Assembly (NCBI GenBank): GCA_028023455.1
Contig: JAQFVV010012508.1
Location: 1,239,877 to 1,303,876 of the forward strand
DNA: 64,000 nt
Source: Epiperipatus broadwayi
Taxonomy: Eukaryota; Onychophora; Udeonychophora; Euonychophora; Peripatidae
Direction: 5' to 3'
Shown here piece after piece: positions 43,469 through 54,194 of this stretch. Below the pieces are notes generated by a model. The model did not search any database. It was not told the DNA's origin and was given only the letters and a program-made list of their open reading frames with translations. How positions within the stretch are numbered: position 1 is the stretch's first letter; each line of letters begins with the position of its first letter. The translations under genes were made by a program, and so were the position numbers.

Positions 43469-44124
43469 TCAGAGGCAAAACTCTCCATACAGTAGTAACT
43501 ACCCAGTGCATCTATATATTTTTATATCTTTAGTTCTTTAATAACCATAGTCACCATCTTCCTATTTGGCAGAATTAGTATTACACCACTAAACATTACA
43601 TGATCACCATTCCATATGCTTACACAAGCTGTAATAAAAGACACAAAACTTTCCATACAGTATACCATCCAATGCAAGCCAAAATAATCAAAGGGAGGAA
43701 GGTTTGTACATAAAATTCCTATCTAATGTCTACTCATCCAATATCCCCAGCCTAGTTTCTAGCTTGTGGCTTTCATCTGTGAGGAGCCTTGGATCTAAGA
43801 GAACTGCACTAGATCTTAGGATCTAGTGCAATCCTCTAGCAGCCACCTTTTACTTTTTTAGTTAATTATAAAGCTACAAATCCAAAATGACAACCTAATA
43901 ATGTTTTCAATCCAAACCCATTCACTTGTATGGACCTCACTGATGAAATCCACAAACTTTAGTCTGGGGATATTAGATGAGTAAGGAAATAGATAGGGAT
44001 TTTATACACAAATCTTTTTGCATCCATTGGTTTCTCTGACTTGCACCAGGTGTCACTATTGTATGGAGAATTTTGCCTCTGTTTTAACTGCTTGTGTAAG
44101 CATAATGAATGGTGATCATGTAAA
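43469..44124 (+). mobile_element. Nested foldback family B element, 15-bp target duplication
   Basis: GTTAATGTAATATTA flanks both sides (43454-43468 and 44125-44139). The body starts AGAGGCAAAACTCTCCATAC and ends GGTGATCATGTAAA. Inside, from about 43575, begins a complete second outer end in reverse orientation (CCACTAAACATTACATGATC), so one copy inserted into or recombined with another. Confidence 0.8.
43739..43790 (-). ncRNA. Decayed hammerhead-like motif (family B)
   Basis: Minus strand: GCTCCTCA, core CAGATGA (U4 changed), AGC-CACAA-GCT hairpin, GAAAC, TAGGC, TGGGGAT. A partner on the plus strand at 43934-43980 retains CTGATGA and GTCTGGGG but has lost GAAAC. Confidence 0.45.
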
Positions 44125-44214
44125 GTTAATGTAATATTACTGTGCATATGATTTCTAAAGAGAGAGATTTAGTTGCTAAACTGCTTCGATAACATAGTAT
44201 TTTTATATGCTTAT

Positions 44215-44690
44215 TATTCTCTTTTTACATAAAATTTTCAAACTTACTGGATTTAAATCTAGTTCCATTATTTGAGATAATTATTTAAAAAAGCCTTGGT
44301 ATGGAAAAATTTCTCTTAATTTTCCTATTGTTTTATTGACCACCATTAAAAATTTATCCTCATTAAATAATCTCGTGTAAACTATATGCACTTTATAATG
44401 TCCTAGAACTTATATGCCACATCATCATATTTTTCTTTGGAAGGATAGCAGTATTTTTATGTGTTTTGCATCTTCTTTCGAATTTTTCAAATCCTCATCT
44501 ATTTTTGATTATAATATATATGTTATTGTGGTGTCTTTGGCTCCGACTATTCCTAGATGACCTTGATGAAGTAGTTTCAAAACATGTGGAACAACCACAC
44601 CATATTTCATTAAAATGCAACCCTAATCATACTTATTTTAAAATTCACAGAGTGGCCAATACTCCGCCATAGTATACAATAATGCATGGT
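44215..44690 (-). pseudogene. Ty3/gypsy integrase remnant (E4)
   Basis: Minus strand, high to low coordinate: VVVPHVLKLLHQGHLGIVGAK (the LH.GH.G....A segment of the HHCC zinc-binding domain), then FEKFERRCKTHKNTAILPKK and MWHISSRTL (C..C replaced by C..H), then TIGKLREIF, and finally ISNNGTRFKSSKFENFM, the SDNG(T/P)QF(T/V)S motif of the catalytic core with the catalytic Asp changed to Asn. Several frameshifts separate the parts. No LTR of this element was located. Confidence 0.8.
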
Positions 44691-44699
44691 TTGAAAATC

Positions 44700-46008
44700 C
44701 ACTTAACAATGAAGAGTCTGATATTTTTGTATCCATTCTGCTATAGTTTACCTAATCAAAAGGGGTAACTTGAACGATCTACGTAATTAATTTGTTTGAT
44801 TTGCATATGCCTCTACTTACCTAATATTCTGAACAAAAAGGATATTAAATACTGCAGGTTTATTCTACTACATATATTTGCTTCTATCATTAAGAGTCAT
44901 TTACAGAAACTTAGGAATCAAACCAATCAAAAGAAACAGTAAATTTTAAAAGCAATTTTAGAAAAATAAACAACATTAAAATATTAAAAGAAGTTATGAA
45001 ACAGACTAATGAGTATGAATTGTCATTGTAAATTGAATTTAAATTATGATATTTGATTATATTGATTTTCATGATGAGATTATAATTCTGGAACATTGCA
45101 TAGATTCAATATATTGTCATTTCTGAATAATATTTATCATAATACAATATTCATAAAACTAATTATAGTAAAAATCTATAAGTAATAATATGATTATATA
45201 ATGATACTTAACTATGGTAAAAATCTATGGCAGAGTAATTTCATCTCTCCAAAACATTTTACAGCAGTTATATAAAAAAACATTTTATATTAAATTGATA
45301 ATCAAAGGATGTAAAAATAAATGAGATAACTTAAAATATTTGGATTTTGAAAGTGATATAGTTGTTTAAAAAAAGATTTCAAATTAAAATATAAAAGATT
45401 AAAGCAATATTTAATGAATTTTCAAATAAAAATAATAAAATTAACTAGTAACGAATTGAATAAAATATTAATAATAAGAAATTTGTCCATACGACTGAAA
45501 GAGAACATTTTAAATAAATATGCTCTATGTTTATGGATTTGAAACTTAAATCATTTAATTGAAAAGCAAACCCAAAGTCGTCATGCACTGAAATGTGGAG
45601 CATGTTAATATTAACAAGAGATCAAAAATGAAACAGATAAATGAGAAAGTAAACAAGTATCATTAATTTCTCAAAACAATTAATGACTGCGATAGTATTG
45701 AGTTGAAAATATTCTAAGAAATTATAATATATGGACACTAACAAGTTAAATTGGATTCCAATAAAGGCCGAATGAGACGTCACATATAAAATGAATGAAT
45801 AAGGAAATTTTGCTGATATAATGTGAAGTTATGAATAAAAAATTTCAGAAAACATCCTGCTTTGGGAATAGTAATAATTAAGAATGATAAGATAGTGAGG
45901 ATTGGTCATCACACATACTTATATTCCATAAATCAGATATAAACAAAGGTAAACACTAACTGACCAGAAAAAAATAAACAGTAAATAAATAAAAAGTATA
46001 ATATTTAG
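44700..46008. other. Probable intron of the SAM gene and intergenic DNA
   Basis: AT-rich sequence downstream of the exon at 46015-46213. No further exon was recognised here. Confidence 0.4.
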
Positions 46009-46014
46009 ACGTAC

Positions 46015-46213
46015 CTGCTTTTTCAAATAAACGTTTATACTGGGACAAATTATTCTCCGTTAACCATTCCTCAACTTGAGCTTGTCTTTCCGACGTTATG
46101 GCACAATATTTCCACAACGACCATAGTAAGCAAGAAAAGATGAACACGGCCGCGTATCTAGTTACTGCTTTCAGGATTATTATATCACCAAATAACATTC
46201 TTGATGAACTCAT
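46015..46213 (-). CDS. First coding exon of a membrane-anchored SAM-domain protein
   Basis: Starts at ATG 46213 and runs to a good donor, GCAG/GTACGT, at 46015/46014. The 66 codons encode a short N-terminus, a hydrophobic segment at about residues 15-35 (AVTRYAAVFIFSCLLWSLW) suited to a signal anchor or membrane span, and then VEEWLTENNLSQYKRLFEKAG. The last part is the first helices of a sterile alpha motif: V..WL...L..Y...F...G. SAM domains mediate protein oligomerisation; here it would follow the membrane anchor. The reading stops soon beyond the donor if unspliced, supporting splicing. Upstream 46214-46600 has more CpG than average, consistent with a 5' region. Which SAM protein it is remains open, and the next exon was not identified. 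Confidence 0.7.
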
Positions 46214-47178
46214 ATTGAATAATTGTTAAGAATCGCAACTTTTTAATCCGCATAAATATCATGGGGGGACTGTCATTCGAAACTGCGATTATAATCATTA
46301 AAAGTTCTGGTCCCCAAATTTAATTCATTTTCGATACAATCTACAATTAGATAGTTGCCATTTTGAATAGCCATGATAGTACTCTTATATTAAAGCACTA
46401 TGTTGTAATAAAACATTTATATTAATAATAGCACGTTTAAAAAATAAAATTATATCTTATTTTATTTCTTGAAAAATTATTAAGGAATAGTGTTTGTCAC
46501 ATTTGATGTTTAACTTTATTTACTGCGTTCACGATTATAAACAGCCTCGTTTTGAAAGTAAATACTTTTGAAGAGAGAAATTTCTAAGTTGAGTAGTAAG
46601 TATTTAGGGGTGTCATAATATATTTTAAATGTCATACTATCTATTTCAAAAAATGAAAAATAATACATATTTATCAACCCAGATGAAGGTATATCTTTTC
46701 ATACTTTACATGTTTTCTGCCTTTTAGACTGATTGAATAATTAGGCAAGAGAGTTACAGTAATTCGGTAAGACTTTGATTATCGTACGAACCAACTATTA
46801 ATACAGTTTATTTTAATGTCTCGGAATTTACTGCTCAATCATAAATGCTGTGTTTTTAAGAAACATGTTTTAGAGTAAACCAACTTAATAATAACGTAAA
46901 GCTCTTGTTTGTGATTGCTATGTTTTATCAGAATTCCCGACAATTATACATCTGTGGCCGAAAGCAAAGGGAGTTGATGCCATATAGATACAACAAAGAA
47001 AAACATTAGAATAGTAATTTAACATTATTATGTCACACCAGTAAGTTCAATACAATTATACAATACGAATAACAAACATAATATCAGTTTTATATAGGTG
47101 AGATACAATATATATATATATATACACATTAACTGTGCTTGTTTTTTTATTACATGATTACTGAGACATTAAAATAAT
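46214..47178. other. 5' flank of the SAM gene and intergenic DNA
   Basis: No TATA box or other defined promoter element can be named. Contains (AT)n near 47108. Confidence 0.4.
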
Positions 47179-47459
47179 TGATGTGTATGCTTAAATGCAA
47201 CATATATATATAAGCATAAATTACTAATGAAATTAAGTAATAAGTTCAATGATATATTCTTTTAAAATATGAAATAAAAGTTATTTATAACTTGTTAAGA
47301 TTAGAAAAAAGATTATTTTCTAAAAGTAAAAACAGTTTAATTAATGAGAGTAGAATACGGCATGATAATGAAATATAGACTATTATTAAATTGCATTTAA
47401 TCTCATCCTAATAGAGTTGTGTCATTACTGGTGATTTATTATCGTTAAATAAATCTGGA

Positions 47460-47850
47460 ATGGTTAAGTTCGCTGACAATGTGTGCAACAGTATAGAAGT
47501 CTGGACACAGCAATTGGCTAAGATTAAAAAGATGGTTACAACAGAGAATGACAAAATAATGATCAAAATTAAAGTATATGATCAGCCTATTGTCATGGAG
47601 GTCGACAGTGGTGGTGGCATATCATTGATATCAGCCCGCGATTGGTATACTGTTACTTCCAAGTGAAGTAAAAGACCCGTTATACAAAAAACTGGCTTAA
47701 AGGTGCTAGATATGAATGGTAACGCCATTAGAATAAAGGGTATAGTTGAAGTGTCAATACACAGAAGTAAGGGCAAAGTTAATGTACTACCACTATATAT
47801 AATACATGCCCTTATCAATCCCACATTAGGATGAGACTGGTTCCAGTAAA
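47460..47850 (+). pseudogene. Gypsy aspartic protease (E2)
   Basis: From ATG 47460 the frame encodes IKVYDQPIVMEVDSGGGISL, where VDSGGGISLIS is the D(S/T)G(A/G)..S(L/V)IS active-site motif of gypsy proteases, preceded by the usual VxxxPxxMExD strand. After a stop at 47664 the next frame continues GLKVLDMNGNAIRIKGIVEV and INPTLG.DWFQ, the LLG(R)DW end of the protease. The short segment before it (VKFADNVCNSIEVW) looks like the leader of this element's gag, so most of gag has been deleted. Confidence 0.8.
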
Positions 47851-47989
47851 ATGGGATTAAAAATAACAATTACTAAAAAAAATTAATAGCCCTGAGAGAA
47901 AAAAAATTTCCAAGGGGAATTTGGGTAAAATAGATATACTCAGAAAAAACCTTTCCGGCAGCCAGTAATTAACAAAAGCAGGTCAGAAA

Positions 47990-48492
47990 AAGTCCATGGT
48001 GATCAGAAACATAAAGAAACCAAGTACAAAGATGTACTGAAATCAAGAGTAAAGAATAAAATCGTAGCTGGTTGGACAGAAGAGGACAATGGCTACCAAT
48101 GGTTTATTAAACAGATTAAAGAAGGCTGGCTGAAGCAATATCCCAGCCTTCACAAAGAATTATGGAAGGCCCGGAAGCAACTGTCGGTACGCAAAGGTTA
48201 CATTATGAAAGGTGATTGTATGCTGGTACCAATGAAGGGTAGTTTGCATATAATAAAGTGGCTTCATAACAGTCAGTGGGACATCGGCAGAGCAAAAGCT
48301 TTATCCCATAGTGGTGTCTGGTATCCAGATATTAACGTAGACATGAGGAAAAATAAAAAGAATGATTGTTATTTACAAACAATTACATTTCCAGAGAATG
48401 CACCAAGTAAATCGAAACATAATTCACAACAGCGTGCTAAAAGGAAGATAAAAAATCCCATGTATCTTAATGACTACGTACTGAGTTCATAG
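47990..48492 (+). pseudogene. Gypsy integrase N-terminal region and protein C-terminus (E2)
   Basis: Open from about 47990. QLSVRKGYIMKGDCMLVPMK, then IIKWLHNSQWDIGRAKALSH and GVWYPDINVDMRK correspond to the connector and HHCC zinc-binding domain of gypsy integrases, where LLHEGHLGI.RMKALAR..VWWPGID.DIE is typical. The second zinc His (GH) is replaced by QW. The catalytic core is missing: the frame passes within about 60 codons to a basic tail ending PMYLNDYVLSS, as at the C-terminus of many gypsy pol proteins. The first Met at 48205 is internal. Confidence 0.75.
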
Positions 48493-48526
48493 ATTAAAAT
48501 CTAATCTTTGAACTTGGGGGAAGTAA

Positions 48527-49258
48527 TGATATGTCTATATGTTTAAATGCACATACATATATAGGTATAAATTACTAATGAAATTAAGTAATAAGTTTTA
48601 AAAAGATGAAAGAATTTTAAGACTGATTCTTTTAAAATAGGAAATAAAAGTTATTTATAACGTTTTAAGATTAGAAAAAAGATTATTTTCTAAAAGTAAA
48701 ACCAGTTTAATTAATGAGAGTAGAATACAGTATGATAATAAAACATTTAAAGGAATTAGAGTTTAGATTTTCATCATGAGATAAACTTTAAACTAAAAAA
48801 TAACTATAATTAAAATTAGCGAGATAATGATTTAAATTCTTGTATCTAGCATTGAGCAATGAAATGAAGAATCACCTGAATGGATGGACAGGAATACCAG
48901 ACGATCACCTTTAGGGAATGAAACAATGAATAAACTCAGTGCAAATTGGATCAAGAAAAGGACACTTAATTCTTGGAGCTTTTTTTTTCACCTGTGCACA
49001 CTGACTTATAAGTGGATGCAGAACGTCACCCAAATGCACAAAGACTTCAATTGTGGAGAGCTGGCCTCCAAATGTATGGAGAGCCAGCTAGGACTCTTAC
49101 AGTATTGATCTATAATATAATTTATGTAATCCTATGGGCCTATGTATATATTTAATGTATATAGATGCATATATATAATTTGTAAGGTAGTTAGAAATTG
49201 TTAAGACTATTTATTATTAAATTGCATTTAATCCCAACCTAATAGAGTTGTGTCTTTA
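48527..49258 (+). repeat. 3' LTR of gypsy element E2
   Basis: About 732 bp, starting TGATATGTC. Matches 47179-47429 at both ends and carries an extra middle part (about 48745-49195) absent from the 5' copy. The 74-codon frame inside it is not supported as a gene. Confidence 0.7.
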
Positions 49259-49380
49259 CTGGGGAAATAAGTCTGGAACGGTTAAGTTCGAAGACAAGGT
49301 GTCCAATGGTATAGTAGTCTGGACATAGCAGTAGTGTAGATCAAGTAAGCTTGTACATATACTGCAATATTTTCTTTTAA

Positions 49381-49989
49381 TGTATATAGAGGCAAGATTG
49401 ACCTTAGCTAGTTGTATACACATTAATTTATTTTTAGAAAATAAATATACAAATCAAAAGTAATTCTTAACAATAAGAGTTTATTTATTCTAAACACAAA
49501 TGTATAATGAATTAATGGAAATATTAAAAACTTCAACTAGCAACTTTCTGATTGATTTATCATTAATCAAACTTGCAAATAGAATAGGGAAGCTTCTTGC
49601 ATTTTCTCATTATTGTACTATGTTGTGCAGTTCTCTGGATTAATCTATGCATGCACAGTTCAATAGTGTGCAACTATATCACTTGACTTCCACACATGGC
49701 TTTACTCCAATGGTATTGCACTAGCCATTAAATATCCATTCAATATTGTATACACGACTTGTTATAGTTTTTATTTGGCATCGCTTAATTCGTATAATTA
49801 GTCCTCATTATTCATTTTTAGCAAATTAGCATATCTTAGTTAATTTTCATATGCATAAAACTAAATTTTCTAGAGTGCTATTTTATTTTTTTACTTTCTG
49901 ACAGTTTATATATGTACACATAACTCATAAAGATTTTGTTTATTTTTATATATAAGCAGTATACAATTTTGTAATCAGAACATATCACA
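49381..49989 (-). repeat. 3' LTR of gypsy element E3
   Basis: 609 bp, TGTGATATGTTCTGAT at its minus-strand start and TATATACA at its end. It matches 53760-54195 plus 56890-57012. Confidence 0.85.
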
Positions 49990-50384
49990 ATACTCTCTTC
50001 ACTCTAGAAAATAGGGTAAAGTTCAGTCACAAATATAATCTTTCAATTTTTCAGACCTTCGTCGCTCTTCTCAATAAAGGTACTGACCTTCTTTCTTCAG
50101 TTATTTGTCCAATACTTAACTCAGCAGGTATATTGATATGATTAGAACTTGGAAGACTTTTCTTCTTCATTTAGTTTGGTTTCTGGTGATGTGTCTGTTC
50201 TATTATCTTCACTGTTTTTTTTTTTTTTACATTATCGCTAGCATCAGAGATATGAAAACTTGCTATTTCCTCTGTTTGATCCATTGACTCACAAAAACTA
50301 TACTATTTCTTAAATGGTCTCTATGCCTTTTAACTTCTTTGTCTTCATCCAGTTTAATTGCTTGTAATGTCTTAGCAGTTTATT

Positions 50385-51110
50385 TACTATTCCGGGTAAC
50401 CATTTCCTTTTTAGCTTATCCCATATCCAGACAGTTTCTCTAACATTAAATTAATCTTCCTGTTATTAATTTTTGCTATATCAATATAGAAACATGATCT
50501 CTAAATCAATGTTCCATCAACAGTACTGCTGGTGTTTTCGAATCACTGAACTTGGCATGAAATACTGATGGAACATTGTTGCCGATAAAATTTTATGAAC
50601 ATCGGTATATTTCATCTTATTCAAGGTAAGCTTCAATTGTTGTATAGTCTTTTTGATTAATATGTTGGACTCATGGAGGTGTTAATAAATGTTGTATCCC
50701 CTTATTAGCCATAAAGTTTTTAAACTGCAATGATACAAAATCTGTGCCATTATCAGTAACTATTAATTCTGTATATCTATGGGTAGCAAATAATTCATTC
50801 AATACTCTTATTATATTTTTCATAATAGAGTTTTTCCCCATCTGATACTCCATCCATTTTGACTACAAATTCGTAGAATGATTCTATGTCATCATTTAGT
50901 AGCTTCAGACCATGGTTCAAACTCTTTTGCAGTTAGCTTTTGCTTTTGATTGACAAACTTGGTATTTCTTTATGGCTTTCTCTATGTTGCTGTTCATTTT
51001 TAGCCACCATACATAAGATCGAGCTAACCGTACGTAATCATTCAAGAGAAAAAAGCCATTATATATGGATAAATTTTCACGAACATTTCAAGTTTGCTTA
51101 ACCATGTAGT
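50385..51110 (-). pseudogene. Gypsy integrase (E3)
   Basis: High to low coordinate: CMVAKNEQQHRESHKEI with neighbouring frames giving YQVCQSKAKA (second half of the HHCC domain). Then 50853-50671 encodes IIRVLNELFATHRYTELIVT, DNGTDFVSLQFKNFMANKGI and QHLLTPP, the catalytic-core segment with the second Asp of D,D35E (TDNGTDF). Near 50435-50390 comes VWIWDKLKRKWLPGIV, the C-terminal barrel. Integrase inserts the element cDNA. Frameshifts between segments make it non-functional. Confidence 0.9.
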
Positions 51111-51230
51111 TTGATCAAGTTTTAGGCCAACCTTCTTTATCCATTTCTGAACTAACTGATATCTAGCATCGTCTTTTGTCCAATTTGCCATGACTGTACT
51201 GTTTACTACTTCCGGTTTTATAGAATCAAT

Positions 51231-51584
51231 TTAATTAACTTCACTAGTTTGCAGCTCATGTTCACCCATATCAAGAGTTTTAGAAATAATCAGTATGTAT
51301 GATTTGCTTTCCAACAAATCACAGGAATCTAAGATGTTAAGCCAAATGTAACATTTGCTGACCAGATGGTCATGAATCTTTTTGCACCTTACAAGTATCC
51401 CCAATAGAAGTTTGTGGTCTGTACAGATTCTGAGCATCAATAAAATATATTGGTGGAACTTTCTTAATGCAAAGGCAATGGCTTCAGCCTCTATATCTAG
51501 TCGGCTATAGTTTTTCTTAGCAACTGTAAGTATTCTAGATGCATATGCAATAGTGCGTTCGCTTCCCATATTCCTAAGCATCAT
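51231..51584 (-). pseudogene. Gypsy RNase H (E3)
   Basis: An open stretch encoding RTIAYASRILTVAKKNYSRL, DIEAEAIAFALRKFHQYI and ICTDHKLLLGIL. These are the gypsy RNase H motifs YASR.L...E.NYS..E.E.LA..F...KF..YL and TDHKPL, with the catalytic E replaced at one site (LDIEAEA). It follows the RT at the usual distance. Confidence 0.9.
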
Positions 51585-51983
51585 TGCTAATAACTACTTT
51601 TTGGTCATCGCAATAATGCACCAGAAGTTGATCAGAAATAAGCAAGTCTTAACTTTTTTAAAGACTACATCCTGCTGAACTCCCCACTTCCATCTTTGAT
51701 TCTTGATTCTTTTTTAATAATTCATAAAGTGAAGTAGCAATATGAAATTTGTCTTTCAAAAAAGTTCAGTAATCCCAAAAAGACTTGCAATTCTCTGATA
51801 TATTTTGACTTCAGAGCATTTTTTACTGCTCTTACCTTTTCCAAGTTAGGATATTGGTTCTTATCTGCAATAATGTGACTGAGAAATTGTGTCTCTCTGG
51901 TAGGCCATCTGCTTTTGAAGCGTTAAATCTAGCTCCAAATTTGTTAGGTTTTTTTTTACATGAAGTTAACGCTTTTTCTTAAA

Positions 51984-52445
51984 TCATTTCAGTTTCGATA
52001 CAACTATCAATATATCATCTGTATACAATACAACTCTTAATCCTTTTAGTAGACTGTTCATTTTAGCTTGAAAGATATTAGGAGATATTGTTATACCATA
52101 AGGCAATTTGTTAAAGTTATACGATCCTAGGTATATATTTATATTTATAGTTAGCAGTTCAGCTGTTCTCACTACAATTGTTATTTGGTAGAATGCAGAT
52201 TATAAGTCTATTTTGACTTGGCTCTGGATGTGCTTCTTTATTTATATTCTTGTTATCATTACATGATAATCGCTTCATAGTTATACATTACCATCTGGTT
52301 TAAAATTATTCCTATGGGTGTTGTCCGGGCGGACTCTTCCATTTATGAAATTATATCTTTTTTGACTAGGTCACACAGCGCTTCTTCAACTTGAGGTTTG
52401 AGAGTGACTGGTAACTTTTTTGATTTACAGATGACTATTTATGCA
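51984..52445 (-). pseudogene. Gypsy reverse transcriptase (E3)
   Basis: From 52445 down: LVKKDIIS and ESARTTPIGIIL, the finger motif (L...GII.P...S.WA.PIV). After a frame change, 52172-51984 encodes YNFNKLPYGITISPNIFQAK, then LLKGLRVVLYTDDILIV: F..LPFG...AP..FQ and the Y-x-DD catalytic box (YTDD). The thumb is disrupted by frameshifts. Confidence 0.85.
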
Positions 52446-52724
52446 TTGGTAATTAGTTCTATATCCACTGATAGCCTTTTTAACTTTGCTGGACCTGACT
52501 CTCTTGAAAAATTTTAATTCTTCTTCCAACAGTCTTAAAACTAATTATGATCTAAATATTGGGGTCAAGTTCTTTGATATAATGTAATCTTATTAACTTC
52601 TACCTGCACTATAATTATCCCTTTGAAGTCAGTGCAATTTCCATTCACATCTATAGCAGCCAAGTCCATTCTATTGATCAGACTATTATTTTTTCATCTT
52701 CTTTTGATAACTAATTAATCCCTT

Positions 52725-53577
52725 TGAGAGATAAGTGACATGTCTGCACAGCTATCTATTTCCGTTTTGATATGGTTGCAGATTTTCACATCCAATAAGT
52801 TACGCATATTGTCATTTTATTTTTTAAACATTAGTTAGTCTCTTGTAGACTCCGTACCTCGATTTACTATTTGTTGGTAAATCAACTTTGGTCTTGTTTT
52901 AAATAATTGACTTTTCAGTCCACAATCACGTTTCATGTTTAAATCTACATATTTTTTTAATGTATCCTTTACTGCTACAGCAATAGCAAACAGATATTCT
53001 CTATTATATTACTATTTGTCGTCTGTGGTTGCTTCTCCTTTTCCAGTGTATTAGACTTCATAATGTCTCTTGTATTTTGGAGTTCTGATGCATTTTCAAG
53101 GATGGCCTTAAATGCTATTCTTCTTTCTATAGCACTGGTATGTGTAGGTTCAGACTCATTTAATAGAATTTGTCTGTGCTTATTACTTTGCTCACCGTAG
53201 CAGCTGATCTAATAGCAGATCTTCTAGCTCATTTTAGAAGTCTCACATTATAAATTCTCATATGTTTCCTCTTGGTGACTGGGGTTTATTTCAGAAGTGT
53301 AAACATGCTATGTGTCTGGATGTCTTTGGTTTGAAGTAAAGTATTCAATTTGGGTATCAATTCTTCATACAGGCTGTCCTCAGGTGCTCGGATCACACAA
53401 ATGGTTGGCAATTTTTAGCATGTCCTTCTCTGACGCCCACATTAATACAGCAACTTTTAATTTATTATCCATAATATTATTTATTATCATATTCCTTTCA
53501 ATTTGGGCCACATATAATTGTAATTCCGCTGCATTATTTACATCAAATGGCGTTATTGAGGTGTTATGTGTTGCCAT
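52725..53577 (-). pseudogene. Gypsy gag and protease remnant (E3)
   Basis: The gag start is intact: ATG 53577 encodes TSITPFDVNNAAELQLYVAQ, then DNKLKVAVLMWASEKDMLKI and ANHLCDP, like the matrix/capsid beginning of gypsy gag proteins (about 66 codons, then frameshift). At about 53000-52935 CYCCSSKGYIKKICRFKHE is a decayed CCHC zinc knuckle. At about 52778-52730 EIDSCADMSLIS is a decayed protease active site (DTGA/DSGA). The opposite-strand open frame 53312-53713 is a shadow of gag. Confidence 0.8.
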
Positions 53578-54194
53578 GTTGTATGTCTTCTTTATTTCTC
53601 AGAACTCTTATTATAATCCAGAAGTGTATCAACCACTAATTCTCATGGGAGTTTTACAATTTATTAAATTACTTCTTGATTGTGCTAATCTAATTCTTTA
53701 CACTGGTCTTTGAAATGTTGACTTTGTCAAACTAATTCTTTACACTTGTGCCAAATTGATGTACACAGGGGAAGATTGACTTTAGTCAGCCGTATATTAA
53801 TTTACTTTAAGAAAATAAATACACAAATCAAAAGTTTATACTTAATGTCAGATGTTGAATTGGTAGAAATATTATTAACTTAACTAGCGGCTTTCTGATT
53901 GATTTAACAGTATTCAAACTTGCCGATAAAATAGGAAGCGTCTTGCATTTTCTTATTACTGTACTATCGTATAGTTTTCTGTATTAATCTATGCCCACAC
54001 AGTTCACATAGTGTAGAACTATACTGCTTCATTGCACTTGACTGCTCCATATGGCTTTACTGTAATTGTATTGCACTTGCCACATAATATTGCCCACACA
54101 ATATTGTACATATATTTGTCTCATATAGTTTTTTATTTGGCATTGCTTAATTTGCATAATTAGTCCTTATTCGTCATTCTTTGCAAATTATCAT

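Larger units (their letters stand above)
47179..49258 (+). mobile_element. Ty3/gypsy element E2, internally deleted
   Basis: LTRs at 47179-47429 and 48527-49258 share AATTACTAATGAAATTAAG, GATTATTTTCTAAAAGTAAA and TTAAATTGCATTTAATC. The 5' LTR has lost about 480 bp present in the 3' LTR. Protease and integrase zinc-finger regions lie between them; RT, RNase H and the integrase core are gone. A purine tract (TTGGGGGAAGTAA) precedes the 3' LTR. After the 3' LTR the element's own internal start (GTTAAGTTCG...GTCTGGACA) appears again at about 49280-49325, so a second, truncated copy was joined in tandem. Confidence 0.8.

Noticed and set aside
53312-53713. 133-codon plus-strand frame
   Set aside because: Complement of the gypsy E3 gag start on the minus strand, which has recognisable gag sequence.
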